A stretch of DNA of 64,000 nucleotides from Gerris lacustris (GCA_951217055.1 OX578280.1:19197394-19261393), one strand, 5' to 3'. Shown: positions 36,915-48,721, numbered from the stretch's first letter. Numbers and translations are program-made. Notes: generated from the sequence alone by a model not told the origin.

Positions 36915-37230
36915 CTTCCGAGCTTACCGAAGGTAACGGAAGCGATGTGATCGTTCTAATGAACGAAAATATTTTATGTCTCCGATTTCAAAAATTCCAA
37001 GACAGAATCCGTTTCAGACATCAGGGAACATTTTTTGTTTCATGTCTGTCTGTCGCTCAATTTTTGCGAACCAACATATCTTAAAAATTACTCGTCCGAT
37101 TTTAATGAAATTTGCATGGATAGCTCATTGTTGGTCCCATATAAGTTTCAACCTCAAGCATAAAATCAATTAAGTACGTGATAGGATGCGAGGAAGCTAT
37201 GTGCCACACTAATTGGCAATCTATTTTTTC
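36915..37230 (+). repeat. Hairpin-ended GCTTCCG repeat family, forward copy
   Basis: Begins with a hairpin (gcttccgagcttacc / ggtaacggaagc), then gatgtgatcgttct, tgtctgtctgtcgctcaatt, the core cgtccgattttaatgaaatt, and ends gaagctatgtgccacacta near 37212. Other copies are at 38200, 41695 and 45300, with fragments at 33510, 51240 and 51770. Confidence 0.75.
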
Positions 37231-38199
37231 GGAGGATCAAGGTAATAACGCACTCCTGTAACATCTGTGCCCCAGCCCCAACACTTACAAACCTGATTCA
37301 AAACGTAAAAAGTTAAAGTGTTTATAGTTAGATGGATAGATTTTAAGTAGATCTTTATAAAAAAAGATGGCATTTCCCATGTGCTCTTTTGTGTAATTAT
37401 TTTAGATTTTAAAATTCAGTTTCTTAACCTTTTACTAATGTTGGTGATTATGTGAAACGTGTGATTAATATTGATTTTTAAATATATTTAAAAAAAACAT
37501 TAATAGTACGAAAGGGGGCTAACTTTTGTCAAAGTCTCTTCTTTTTGCATTTAAAAAATACTTTAGGATTGCGATCCAATGTTACGTGATCACAGATGTA
37601 AATAATGAGAGCAATTTGTTGATAGAAGTGAACTGATAAAATGCCGCTGAACTACTTTTAAAATTGTTGAGCAAAGCGTTCTAAAGTCGTGTGAAAGTAA
37701 GTGGGAATTTACCAATTAAGTTGGTGTTAGTACATTAACTTTATAATGCAATCCACTACCTACCTTAAATCTGCAATTACACTAGATTATACGGGTTTGC
37801 AGTTTTTTAAGTTCTTAGTCTCGAATAATCAAGATGGTTCATTAATTTAATTAATACCTTTTGAGAAAAAAGAAGGTATCGTACAAATTATATACCGTAA
37901 AATAATATTTAATATAGCAACATCTTTAGAACTGAAGATTGTTTCAAAAACTTACTTATTACGAAATTATTACTAATTACTAATTAATCGTTTAAAATTA
38001 TTACTTTTATTATAGTAATCAATAAAGCTCAAAGAGTTAAATCGATCAGTTCCTTGCTTTCTATTATTGGACAAATTGCCACAAGATATTTAGATCTGTT
38101 TCGATTCTCATTGGGGTCATAATTATTTTTAAGCACTATTAAATTTGCGCAAACGGTTAAAATTAACTTGGGGCCGTCTGAAGGCCACAATTGACACAC
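37231..38199. other. Non-coding AT-rich stretch
   Basis: No recognised repeat or exon. Confidence 0.3.
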
Positions 38200-38550
38200 T
38201 ATTCAAATTTCCTGAAAATAAGAGGAGTACTTTTGAAGATATAGGTATAAATAAATGTATGTGCACATGTGGAAGAGTAACAAATGAGAGCAAAAGGCTA
38301 TAACTTATATGGGACCAACATTGGGCTAATTATGACCTACAATCCAAATTTCATTACAATCCGACGAGTAGTTTTTAAGATATGTGGTTTGCAAAAATTG
38401 AACGACAGATAAACTGACTGACAAGCACGAGTTCAAAAATGTTATCATATATCTGAAACAAGTTTTTGTCTTGGAATTTATGAATTCGGAGACATAAACA
38501 AAATTTGTTTTTTAGAATGATCACAATATTTGCGTTACCTTTAGTAAGCT
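38200..38550 (-). repeat. GCTTCCG repeat family, reverse partial copy
   Basis: Carries, in reverse, ccaaatttcattacaatccg, gcaaaaattgaacgacag and ttgcgttacctttagtaagc. The terminal hairpin is degraded. Confidence 0.6.
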
Positions 38551-38636
38551 CGTAAACACTAATAAAGCTTTTTCGAATACAAACTATATAGTATATATCA
38601 GCAATATTAAACCGTGTTTTCACTCTGCAATAAGCT

Positions 38637-38847
38637 ACACGATTTGTGTGTGTGAGAGACACCAAGGGATGTGCCACGCAAGCGTGGCACATAGAAACTG
38701 TTCCAACTCATCAGAGACCCGATGAGTCGGACGCGACGAAACGATGCAGGACATAGCATAATGCCGAGCCAACATCTTATAGACGTAATGTCTGATGTTG
38801 GAACAATTCCTATGTGCAACGCGTCTCTCCCACACACAAATTGTGTG
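38637..38847. mobile_element. MITE with long imperfect TIRs
   Basis: The left end acacgatttgtgtgtgtgag and the right end inverse, then ggcacatag...gttccaac inverted against gttggaac...ctatgtgc, give about 70-80 bp arms. The left arm also holds a perfect small palindrome tgtgccacgcaagcgtggca at 38669. The central loop holds the ribozyme-like motif listed separately. Frames at 38607-38997 arise from it. Confidence 0.65.
38700..38803 (+). ncRNA. Degenerate hammerhead-ribozyme-like motif
   Basis: The sequence sh. Confidence 0.
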
Positions 38848-38855
38848 TTGTCTAA

Positions 38856-39868
38856 GGCCGTCCGCACACGGGGCGATATGAAAGCGATACAACAGCAATG
38901 CGATATCGCCAATATCGCCGATATCGGCGATCTAAAAACAGGGCATCCGCACACGGGGCGATATTTTGTTGTCAACTCATACCTGATACTCTGTTAATTT
39001 TATTCATTTTCAATTCATCATTCAATTAGTTATAAGTTTAAATAGATTATAAAAAATACGAAATCTAATGATTGCAGTAATCTTTGAGGAGAATATTAAT
39101 AATTTTGTCAAAAAAATAAATGTTTAGTCCAATCAATTTTGTTTGTATAAGGGGAGTAACAGTCTAAAGAAGAACATTCCGTCGCCTTCTTAGATTGTTA
39201 CTCCCTTCGATTTTCTTATAATGGGAGTAACATTTTAAAGAAGTGCCCATTTTTTTTTATTTAATAGGGAAAAAACATAATCGAAAAAAAAAAAAAAAAA
39301 AAAAAATTTCAAATAAATAAAGGAAATGTAGTCATCTATACTCGTATATATGTATTTTATATTAATTGTAAAAATAAATTTATTTGTTTTTATATTAGTT
39401 TTATTTAATTACAAGCTAAACATATATTTCTTTAACTTTATTTTCCCTTTTTAGTTATTTTTTCAATTAAATACTAATCAGCATTATTAAAGTTAATTTA
39501 TTTAAATTTTAGTCGGAAAATTAAATAGATGCTTCCATTCATTTATGTATTTGTTTTATAAAATAATACAAAAAAAAGTAACAGATTATCGCAGTCACAT
39601 TACTTCTGGAATACTCCGTGAGGGTAAAATCATATAACAGATGCATATAACAGATGCAACATTTGCAATATCGCTTTGAGGTTGCTTCCTTGCAGGTCGC
39701 ACGTGTTGCATGTATTGCACCCGCCGAGTGTATTGCCTACTGATTGCCTCCCTATCGCTCCGTTGGTGGGTCCCCGCTCCTTTACCTAGGAAGCAACAGG
39801 GTAGCGATATCGTATCGCTGTTGCATTGCTGTTGTATCGCTTGCCTATCGCCCCGTGTGCGGACGGCC
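38856..39868. mobile_element. Harbinger-like non-autonomous element, 3-bp TAA TSD
   Basis: Termini GGCCGTCCGCACACGGGGCG and inverse are flanked by TAA on both sides (38853-38855 and 39869-39871). A TWA duplication is typical of PIF/Harbinger insertions. A second inner copy of the terminus (atccgcacacggggcgatat) lies at 38945-38966. The interior holds no transposase and is itself interrupted by a fragment of the composite MITE family (39119-39247). Confidence 0.8.
39119..39247. mobile_element. Composite MITE family, copy 3 (truncated)
   Basis: Begins within the family spacer (tgtttagtccaat), continues ggggagtaacagtctaaag, the linker aagaacattccgt, and the terminal short palindrome ending in aagtgcc. 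The left half is deleted. Nested inside the Harbinger-like element 38856-39868. Confidence 0.75.
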
Positions 39869-41290
39869 TAACGTGTGGTGAATTTAATATGGTTGAAAAG
39901 GAGCTTCCATCGGCTATTTAACTGGACAAAGATGGACTTCGATACTATTATTGTCACATGAATATTATATATTTTATATCCTTTCCCCAAAAACATTCTT
40001 GGGTACGACATAGAAGTAGGATACGGTAGCTGCCACTCAAGTCCTAGCAGATAGTGCTTCCAGCTTCCTTAATGGACACAACTGGATCTCATCAGTCACA
40101 TGTCCTTCATACGTTCTTTCTCCAAGAACTGTTTTAGGGTAGGTAACTGTCATTTTATAATGTAAAACACAGAAGCTTAACAATAACATTGACTAACTGA
40201 CATATTCGCACATGTGATTTTATCTTAAAGCTTTTGTTCAATGCGTGTACAACAATAATATGATTTCAGATCATAAATAACAACAATTTAAACTTGCTAA
40301 TTACTCTCTTATCGCGTGTGTGAAGTAAATCTAATAAAAATGAAATATACGTTGTATTGTTATTAGAAAGCAATTATAAAGATGAATTATGCAAAATGAT
40401 TACTGGCTACTGCAGATACAATGTGCTTCTGAGGTACTCAGTCGTGTAATTATCATTTTTTGTTTATACATGACTTCTTTAATGACGTCATACTCTCTAT
40501 AATTATACAGGTAATAAAAACTTCGAGAAATGGACTATCATTAATAAAGTTATAAATAGCATTTTAAATGCCTTTATTTTTCTAACGATGATGAGCCTTA
40601 GGTAATGGTCATATGTTGGTCTTTCAACTCTACCTTTTTAGCAATTTTAAAATTTACCTTTAGTAAGGCTATTTGTTTATGGAAGAAGTGCATTTTAATG
40701 ACTTAACAGAGGATCTGATTTAATTTTTTTTGTTTTTTTAATTAGTTCACATGAATATATACCGTTAGCACTTTATTAACATTTTAAATTATTAAAATTG
40801 TTGGATAGCAAATCTTTTTTTTTATTACTGCAAAATTTGAAATGTAAATAAATTTACCAGATCATAATTATTATTAAAGAGGACAGTTAAAATTGCAATC
40901 CAGTACCTTAATATTATAAACCCTATGGATGGATATATGGTTTGTTAGCGCCTAAATGTTCAAGAAACATGGACCTCTAGCCATGACAGTGGAATTCATT
41001 CTTTGCGTTTTTTTTATTAAGCATCGCAGCGTTAAATTGGCGGATTCATAATTCGATCCCCGATGATGGAATACATATTTATCTGTTATACTTTAATAAT
41101 TATAATTTTAATATCTCTGAAAAAAACTTAAGCAGTTGATCGTTTAATTGTAATAATGATTAGCTATTTAATTTTTTTTTTTTTCTCATTCCATGATTAT
41201 GTGGCAGGGTCTGTATTCCTAATGTAAAAGCAAGCCTTTTCATTTCAATTGAAAATCCTTAAAAATATCACCGATAATAATATTTATCTC
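39869..41290. other. Mostly non-coding; one coding-like tandem piece
   Basis: At 39985-40165 the minus strand reads TVTYPKTVLGERTYEGHV and further residues up to a stop, and a shorter degenerate echo (VVPKNVFGER) follows about 150 bp later. This looks like a decayed duplicated fragment. The rest is AT-rich without supported exons. Confidence 0.3.
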
Positions 41291-41582
41291 ATGATATGAA
41301 GAGATACTTATCGTCGATACTTGCTCGATCTGAGGATCACTGGACCGGTTTTGGCTATACGCCATCATCAGCAGAAGAATATGAAACTCTGCGAGTCGAA
41401 ATGAACTCGTGAAGTCTACATAAGAAACTCATGTAGATGTCACTCTCTCATGTAGACTTTTCGAGTTCATTTCGACTTCCAGAGTTCTATATTCTTCAGC
41501 TGATGATAGCGTATAGCCGAAACCGGTCCTGTGATCCTCAAATCGAGCAAGTATCGACGATAAGATATCTCTTCATATCATA
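41291..41582. repeat. 292-bp palindromic repeat
   Basis: The left arm atgatatgaagagatactta...tcgtcgatacttgctcga and the right arm are inverse copies over about 130 bp. Both include an accggtttcggctatacg-like and gctgatgat-like stretch. The central 30 bp near 41435 carries catgtagatgtcac. MITE-like, non-coding. Confidence 0.8.
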
Positions 41583-41694
41583 ACTTACTAACTTGAGGTA
41601 ATAATCCTCAATTTTACATTAATCTTAATCTCATTTATAATTAACCCTACAATATAAATTTCTACTTATAATTACATACATTTAAAATAGACTG

Positions 41695-42768
41695 CCAATT
41701 GTTGTGGCACATAGCTTCCTCGCATCCTATCACGTACTTTATTGATTTTATGCTTTTACAAGCCTTAATTGTCTAATTTGTTTAATTGTTTCCCCCGTTT
41801 TTTTAATCTGTCAAAATTGTTTTGATTTTTTGCATGAATTAAGTATCAATTTAACCTCAGAGCAAGGAAGGGGTAGAGGGAACAATACCATGGAATCTGG
41901 GTCTCAAAAAGTGGTTTATTATGCAACCTCCTATACTAACACTTTCAGTATCGATATCTCGATAAAAACTCGAAATTTATCTGATATCAGCTGAAAAGAA
42001 GTGATATTTTCTTACGACATTTCATATTTTTATTTTTAAAACAGTTTTCTTTATAAATATGTACTTTAATTTATGTTGTTAACCTTATTAATTATCTAAA
42101 GGCAGTAACATCGTTAATAAACGTGTAACAGTTCCTAGATAACCAATAGCAATTTTCTTTGAGTGGGGTATCAAATAAATGCTACTGATAAGGATTTGTT
42201 GACACGAGTCTGTGGGGATGGAAGGACAAGGAATAGACCAATAAGACAAGGACCAGTGACCACGTGATCACTTTAGTTCAGATTGAGCTCGCTTGGGAGG
42301 TTTAGTATAGGGGGGAGCATAATGAACCACTTTTCAAATCGGATTGTTCCCTCTACCCCTTCCTTGATCTGAGAATTTAGCACAATTAAAAGAAGGCTAT
42401 CTTCGGGTTACTTTTGATAAACTATATAAGTTTCATACAAATCAGATAAATACTTTTGAAGCTGTAAGTGTAAATAAATTTATGTTTGTGTGCATGTGGA
42501 AGAGAAACAAATGAGCGCAGAAGGTTAAAACTTACATGGGACCAACAAATTTCATACAAATTTCATTAAAATCGGACTTATAGTTTTTAAGCTATGTTGA
42601 TTCGCAAAAATTGAACGACAGACCGACACGGAACCAAATATTTTCCCTGATGTCTGAAACGGATTTCTGTCTTGGAATTTTTGAAATCAGAGACAAATAT
42701 TTTCGTTCTTCAGATAACGATCACATAGCTTCCGTTACCTTCCGTAAGCTCGGAAGCAAAACAAAAAA
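41695..42768 (-). repeat. GCTTCCG repeat family, reverse copy split by a MITE
   Basis: The left part (41695-41855) has tggcacatagcttcctcgca and the right part (42374-42768) runs through ccaacaaatttcatacaaat, gcaaaaattgaacgacagac to the terminal hairpin cttccgttaccttccgtaag and ctcggaagc. The two halves are separated exactly by the TSD-flanked element 41856-42373. Confidence 0.75.
41856..42373. mobile_element. hAT-like MITE, 8-bp TSD
   Basis: Termini ctcagagcaaggaaggggta and inverse (about 70-bp TIRs including ggttNattatgc and cctatactaa) are flanked by aatttaac (41848-41855) and aatttagc (42374-42381), 7 of 8 identical. The 518-bp element is non-coding and inserted into an older GCTTCCG-family repeat. 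Confidence 0.8.
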
Positions 42769-43923
42769 ATCTTAAATAAATGGTGCTTAACGATATTAGT
42801 TTTCACACTAAGCCTTGAGAATCAAGTTAAAAATAGATCTTACGTGTAAAAAGATTAGTTTATGGAATTAAACTGGAGTTGATCATTTAGTGTTCAAGGA
42901 TTCAATAACTTTTAAAAAGATATTTATTTCTATAACAGTATATCGATCTCGATTGGTTTTTTTTTTTTTTTCACTTATGTACGTGTTAAGTTTAAGAATG
43001 CAAAAATATATTAATATATAAACATGTTACATTTGGTAAAAAAAATAGAAATAAAAACTTGTATTGAAAAATGAAGCATGCTATATTACGTGGAATGTTT
43101 GACTTTACAGTTAACTGTCTGGTTTCAAACATATCCAATTTAAATTATTTAGAAATAAAAAAAAAACGTGAATAGTAATTATATATCGTCGTTGATAATG
43201 CTTTTTATTTTATCTTACATATTTCAATTGTTTGTTTCCAGTTTTCTTTAATTGTATTTTTGTTCTTACAGTTCTTCTTAATTTTATTGTTTTCAATTTT
43301 TTTTTTTTTTTTAATTAACATTTTACTACTCTGAAAAAATATTATTAATATTTTATATAAAGTGTAAATAAATTTGTAAATTAAAGTTGTTGAGTTATGA
43401 TTTACTCCATTACTATGACTATCTTTACAGGTGTAATCTTAAACATAATAATTAACAACAGGTCGTATGTCCCTTAAAAGTAGCCATATTTTCCCAGAAA
43501 TATGACGTATGTGAATGGTTTATTGTGAATTAAATTTTTTTCTAAAATAATTGTTTGGTTCTTCGGTTTTAGATCGAATTTGAATATTATAAACGAATTA
43601 TCAAAAATATTGCACTAAAAAATACCTGGCAATTAAGTTTTTTGGTTCTCCTGAAAAACGACTTGTTATTACATACAACCTATTGCAGTATCAACGACGA
43701 TATATTCAGTGATTGAATTATTGAATTTCTTTTAAAGATATAATGATTTATTATAGTAAATTTCATCGTTGTAAGTACCTACATAAAAAGTCATTTAGGT
43801 TAGCAATAAGATAAGGAATGTATTACTATGTTACAATAAGTTTTTATATGAGGCTATAAACCAGTGTTGCAAAACAAAACAAAAGAAATTGCTGATAAAG
43901 AAAATGTTACATGGTAATACTAG
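42769..43923. other. Non-coding AT-rich stretch
   Basis: T-runs near 42957 and 43299. No recognised features. Confidence 0.3.
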
Positions 43924-44193
43924 GTGAGGGGTTTAGGCTATACAAGTTGGGAAGATATTGCTGACTACGATGTATTTGCTAATAGGATTTGTAAGGTGTT
44001 TAAACACCAAGGTCAGCAGGTGTTTAAGAGTGACATCATAAGCTGCAGATTCCTCTGACATGAAGTCTTCAGGTATGTTTTGAGGAAGATCAAACTTAGA
44101 AATCATCTTGATGATGCCATGTACCCATTATACAAACTTTGGCATTTAGCCTTCCTTGTCCTTCTAACGAATAGAAGAAATCTTCTGATGTAA
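43924..44193. pseudogene. Coding-like relic, open on both strands
   Basis: The minus strand has a 57-codon frame (43933-44106) starting MISKFDLPQNIPEDFMSEES. The plus strand reads TSWEDIADYDVFANRICKVF, a TGA at 44056-44058, then HEVFRYVLRKIKLRNHLDDA in the same frame to a TAA at 44191. Codon-like composition contrasts with the AT-rich surroundings, so this probably derives from a gene or transposon ORF, but I cannot tell the original strand or the family. Confidence 0.35.
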
Positions 44194-44345
44194 TTATAGA
44201 TTACATATTAACATCCACGAGTTATAATTAATAAATCTTTGTGGTTTCTTTGACACCATCACGTCTTATATTTGAAAATTATTTTAATTAAACTGGTTTT
44301 AAGGGCTAGTAACATTAGTCTAACTGATATCCAGGTGGTACTAGC

Positions 44346-44495
44346 TTAATATAAATGGGCTTGGCTGAAGTGTTGGCTTAAAAGCATTTTTTTAAGGTCA
44401 TCTTCTTGCAACTTTATTGTTCCACTATCCAATGACCTTTCTACCCCTTGTTCGGCATAATCTAACGTCTGTACCTTTTTATTAACGCTTGGTTT
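44346..44495 (-). CDS. Probable terminal exon, unknown protein
   Basis: A CTAAT branch-like site and the acceptor attctccattcttcag (AG 44497-44496) precede 49 codons and a TAA (44348-44346). The peptide starts KPSVNKKVQTLDYAEQGVER, continues SLDSGTIKLQEDDLKKMLLS and ends QHFSQAHLY. It is hydrophilic, with mixed charge and helix-prone composition, no membrane segment. The exon would start in phase 0. An internal donor-like AAG|gtacag could instead make a 21-nt microexon. The open frame continues upstream of the acceptor to an ATG, but the splice signal is strong. Family not recognised. Confidence 0.45.
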   Translation of the reverse strand, partial: KPSVNKKVQTLDYAEQGVERSLDSGTIKLQEDDLKKMLLSQHFSQAHLY

Positions 44496-44998
44496 CTGAA
44501 GAATGGAGAATCTTCTTGTAATTAGTTGAAATATCATTAGAGATTATTAAAGCACTATTAATTAATTACATCTCAACTTTTTAACTCTTTAACATTTTCC
44601 AAATATTAGACTGCAGTTATATTATTATATTATGTAAAAGAAAAAGGTACTCCAGCTCAAAGAAGAGTATAAAAAAAGCATAAAGAATCACGCAAATATG
44701 GCGAAAATATTAATTTTTCTAAAGTACATATAATATAGAGTGCTCAAGTCAACTTCAGCGTTTCTATCGGCGAAATATATTACTATAATAAATAAAGTGA
44801 AAATAGATTTACCTCCTAATATATTCTAAATTCTTTCACATTTTGCATTTCATTTATTGAAACTTCAGCCCGCCTATCATCAAAATATTGGTGATACTAT
44901 AATGAAAACCTATCGACCTCCTGTTAAATCCTAACTTCCTGGCACGATATTTAAAAGCGTCATGAAATTTCGTTTGTCCCCCAGAGCTAAAACATATC

Positions 44999-45231
44999 GG
45001 TACTTCTTTAGATTGTTACTCCCCCATGTTGTTTTAGAATAAAAATGACTGACTAAATAACTATTAAGAAAAAGGGATGTTTAGTCTAATGTACTTTGGG
45101 ACAAAGGAATATCCCACTTCTGTTTTTATAAGGGGAGTAACAGTCAAAATAAGAACATTCCGTATACCTTCTTTAGATTGTTACTCCCCTCTGTTTTTTT
45201 TATAAGGGGAGTAACAATCTAAAGAAGTTCC
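44999..45231. mobile_element. Composite MITE family, copy 4 (long form)
   Basis: Bounded by ggtacttctttagattgtta and ctaaagaagttcc with a perfect 8-bp TSD aacatatc (44991-44998 and 45232-45239). Same two-part palindromic layout as the copy at 28553. Confidence 0.88.
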
Positions 45232-45299
45232 AACATATCCATATTGGCAAAAAATATATCCTATTCTCTAATAAAAATATATATATTCTCCACTTTCGA

Positions 45300-45672
45300 C
45301 AAACCATCCAAATTTCATAAAAATCAGATGATTACTTTTGAAGATATAGGTGCAAATAAATGTATGTTTGTGCTCATGTTGAAGAGAAACAAATAGGTCC
45401 AGAAGGTTGAAACTTATATGTGACCAACAATGAGCTAATATGATCTACCATCCAAATTTCATTTAAGTCGGACGTGTAGCTTTTAAGATATGTTGATTAG
45501 CAAAATTTGAACGACAGAGAGACAGACCGACAGACAGACACGGTACGAAAAATGTTTCCTGTTGTCTAAACGGATTTCTGCCTTGGAATTTTTGAAATCG
45601 GAGACCTAAAAATGTTTCGTTCTTCAGAAAGATCACATCGCTTCCATTACCTTCGGTGAGCTCGGAAGCAAA
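45300..45672 (-). repeat. GCTTCCG repeat family, reverse copy
   Basis: Runs from aaatttcataaaaatcagat through tccaaatttcatttaagtcg, gacagaccgacagacagaca to the terminal hairpin cttccattaccttcggtgag, ctcggaagc. Confidence 0.7.
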
Positions 45673-45810
45673 TATTCAAAGTTAAATAACCGTAATTGTA
45701 AACTTGTGTTTTATCGTTATCGTTTTATTCATGGTGTCCAATCTGTATTAAAACATTCATTTGATATTCCAGTTTGACAATGAAATGACCATTTAATCAT
45801 TTCTCTTTTT

Positions 45811-46413
45811 ACTACGTTTTTATTAGCTTGCTTTCTTGTTTGTTTGTTTGTCCGGTACAAATCTGGCAATCGATTTCTAACTAACTTCCCGAAAAGCTAG
45901 ACATTTGAAACTTTTAGCATAGCTCAGAACACGATGACAATGCATTATTTTAATACTTTTAGCCATCTTTCAGCAGAATTTAATTGGTTTTCAGCAAATT
46001 TTGCTGTACGGAAAGTTAGTTCGGAAAAAATCCGCAAGTTATTTTATTTGTTTTGACATGCCCCATATTTACGCAATCTTCATTTTGACGGGTCTCAAAT
46101 TTGTGATAGATAAACATTGAATGACAGCAAAACAGGAAATATCGATTATATTATTTATCGATTATATTATTTATATTATTTCAAATATATCAATGGCACG
46201 CTTTAGATTTGGTGTTGGGGAGATCCGTTGTACAAAGATTTGTCCTTTTATAGGTTTAAGATCAGCTCTCTACTAGTAGATGGTTACTCCACATTTATGT
46301 GAAGTAAATAAATTCGGAACTATTTTTTTTTCACTAACGTTATATATTATATTACAATAACAATTATATTATCAACATTACATACGATTCAACAGAAAAT
46401 TTAAAAACGTAGT
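45811..46413. repeat. ACTACG-terminal repeat family, copy 3
   Basis: Full-length copy (603 bp) with actacgtttttattagcttg at the left and aaaaacgtagt at the right. Very similar to the copy at 29447, including ggtgttggggagatcc. Confidence 0.78.
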
Positions 46414-47199
46414 ATATAAAAAGTTCTTTTTATCTTGAAATTATTCAATTTAAGATTCATTTGTCAGGGGACTTATACAAACTTCAGTTAAAACCAATAA
46501 TAATAGATTATTGAACCTAATAAGACTTAATTAGGAAGGAATTCCTATTGACACGTATTTCCTTAATCTATGTCTTTATTTGCTCATCATTAGTTAATTT
46601 TTCGCTTTCTTTTAATTCGTAGAGTTATCACGAGAGAAATTTCCGCTTTTTTTTTCTTTATGTCATTTAAAAACTCAGTAGTGTAATGCTGTCTTAAACA
46701 TTCAGAGATATAAGGGGAAGAAAAAAAAGGAGTTGATTATGACACTTTTATTCCTCGCTTTATAGCTGGTAATCACTTTTTACGATTAAAGCGAAGAAAG
46801 CTGGCGATGTTAAAGAGTCTGTAATTAGACTGTGGCGCTAAAAACATCTAAATAACTGTTCGCAACTAGATAAAGAACCTACAACACTGTAATGAGTCGT
46901 GTCTTCAAACGTTTTCTCTTCGCATTGCATGGAATAATCATAAATATGGTATCTTTTTTCCTTAATTATTATTTAAATCATTTGATAATTACTATTCAAA
47001 AGACAATAATACATTTTTTTTTATAATTATTTGTTTTTTTATTAGTATTAATACTTTCATTTATTATATTATTAGCTTAAGATACGATAGTTTATACAGT
47101 TAAGAGGCGTTAAGCCTAAGACCTTGGCAACGGGATTAATTTTATATTTAGAAAGAAGTATATTAATTTAATTTAAATATTTATTTAGATAAGTTATTA
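46414..47199. other. Mostly non-coding; one short protein-like frame
   Basis: On the minus strand 46838-46930 reads MQCEEKTFEDTTHYSVVGSL to a stop after 30 codons, and stays open for some codons upstream. Splice sites are weak, so no exon is called. Confidence 0.3.
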
Positions 47200-47652
47200 T
47201 AGTCCATGAGATAGCGTGCAAAAAAGCGACTGACTAACATCAACCAATTATGGTGGACAATGTGATTTTTATGATTCTGAGCACAAAATTAGTTATTAGA
47301 CCGAAAATCAAGTTGATGTTAGTATGCTCCTTGATAGTTTAATTATTCAAATGTACTCCAAATAATCAAAGTGGTAACCTATATCAGTGACAAACTAACA
47401 TCAACTTAATTTTCGGTCTACTATAACTAATATTGTACTCAGGATCATGAAAATCACATTGTCCATCAATATGGCCGCGACATGGATTCTATCCAACGGT
47501 TTTTTTTTTTCAAATGCTTATTGCGAATATATGTCCCGTAGTCGAACTTAGTCGACCACATATTCTTAAAAGGCACTAAAAGATCAATTTGTACACAAAA
47601 TTTTAGCTTGACGTTAGTCTGACACTTTTTTTGCACGCTATCTCATGGACTA
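47200..47652. mobile_element. Harbinger-like MITE, 3-bp TTA TSD
   Basis: Termini tagtccatgagatagcgtgc and inverse are flanked by TTA (47197-47199 and 47653-47655). An inner inverted pair (aagttgatgttag / ctaacatcaactt) lies at about 47313 and 47396, so the element holds nested symmetry. Non-coding, 453 bp. Confidence 0.8.
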
Positions 47653-48562
47653 TTATATCTATTTGAAGGCCAACAAATCAAAACAAACATTTATATATTT
47701 ATTGGAATAAATGTGATTGCCTTAGCTTAGTAATAACAAATCATTTCGAGGTGAGTTGTCGCCGTAATCGGGAAACCACTCGATTATATTAATGATAAGA
47801 ATTATTCTATGTATCAGTGAACTTATGACCGACTAAAATCGTTTATCAGTAAGAGATCGAAAAGCATAAATAAATATCGATCCTCGTAATAACAAAGACA
47901 AATAAGAAAGGAACAGGGTGTGTTACACTCAGAAATGGCGGATTACTCATATATATACTGAAGTAGAGCAAAGAGAAAGAACTAAAGCTGGAGTCGCTTT
48001 TATCATAACTAAAAACTATGTGAGTCTTATTAAACATATGCTTTTTATAATGAAATATTATAAGTAGAAGAGCGAGGGACTAAAATGATAGTAAGTCATG
48101 AATGAAGGTGATTGTGTCTACAAACATGAAGACACACGCATGTGAATGCCTGCAATGGGTTTTTAATTGACTTATGAGAAATAATTGGGAAAATTATAAA
48201 GGCTTGCTTGAGACCATAAGAACCTTTGCAGAATCATAATGGGAATTGATGTTGCCTATCAAATCTTAATGTACTAAAACACTCGTAAGTTGATTGTATA
48301 TTAATTGATTTTATTGTATATTAACAATAAAATTTCTTTAGTATCATTAAAACAAAAAAGAAAATTTAATTTTTATTACTAAAATGTTCAAATAACATTT
48401 AAAAGATACGAGGAGTTGAAGGTCGCGTGTTTAATAAATATAAGAAGAAGCTCCGTGGGAGGCAAGTGAAAGAGAGGGAAAGGGAATCAAAACATCTCTG
48501 TGTTAAAGGATAAGAATAAGTCGGTGAAGAAGTGAAAGGATAATACTGATGGATTCAGTGGT

Positions 48563-48721
48563 TTAGCTAGCTCGAGGCTCTCCTCGCAGGAAGAGGGCAG
48601 AAGATTCCCAGGACATCTTGCTCCTCCTAAAAGGTCCTGCGGCTTCGTGTCCTTGCCTCATCTGTTCAGTATACAATGCAACAAGGACCTCCTTGTTCAG
48701 AAGGATAATGTCAGGTTCTTT
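48563..48721 (-). CDS. Exon-like segment B of a duplicated pair, unknown protein
   Basis: Minus-strand acceptor-like tatagtag, then 52 codons to TAA (48565-48563). The peptide begins KEPDIILLNKEVLVALYTEQ and continues MRQGHEAAGPFRRSKMSWES. Its first 15 residues are nearly the same as those of segment A (48798-48891). After KEV-L the sequences diverge, giving a different C-terminus. No family recognised. Confidence 0.35.
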   Translation of the reverse strand, partial: KEPDIILLNKEVLVALYTEQMRQGHEAAGPFRRSKMSWESSALFLRGEPRAS

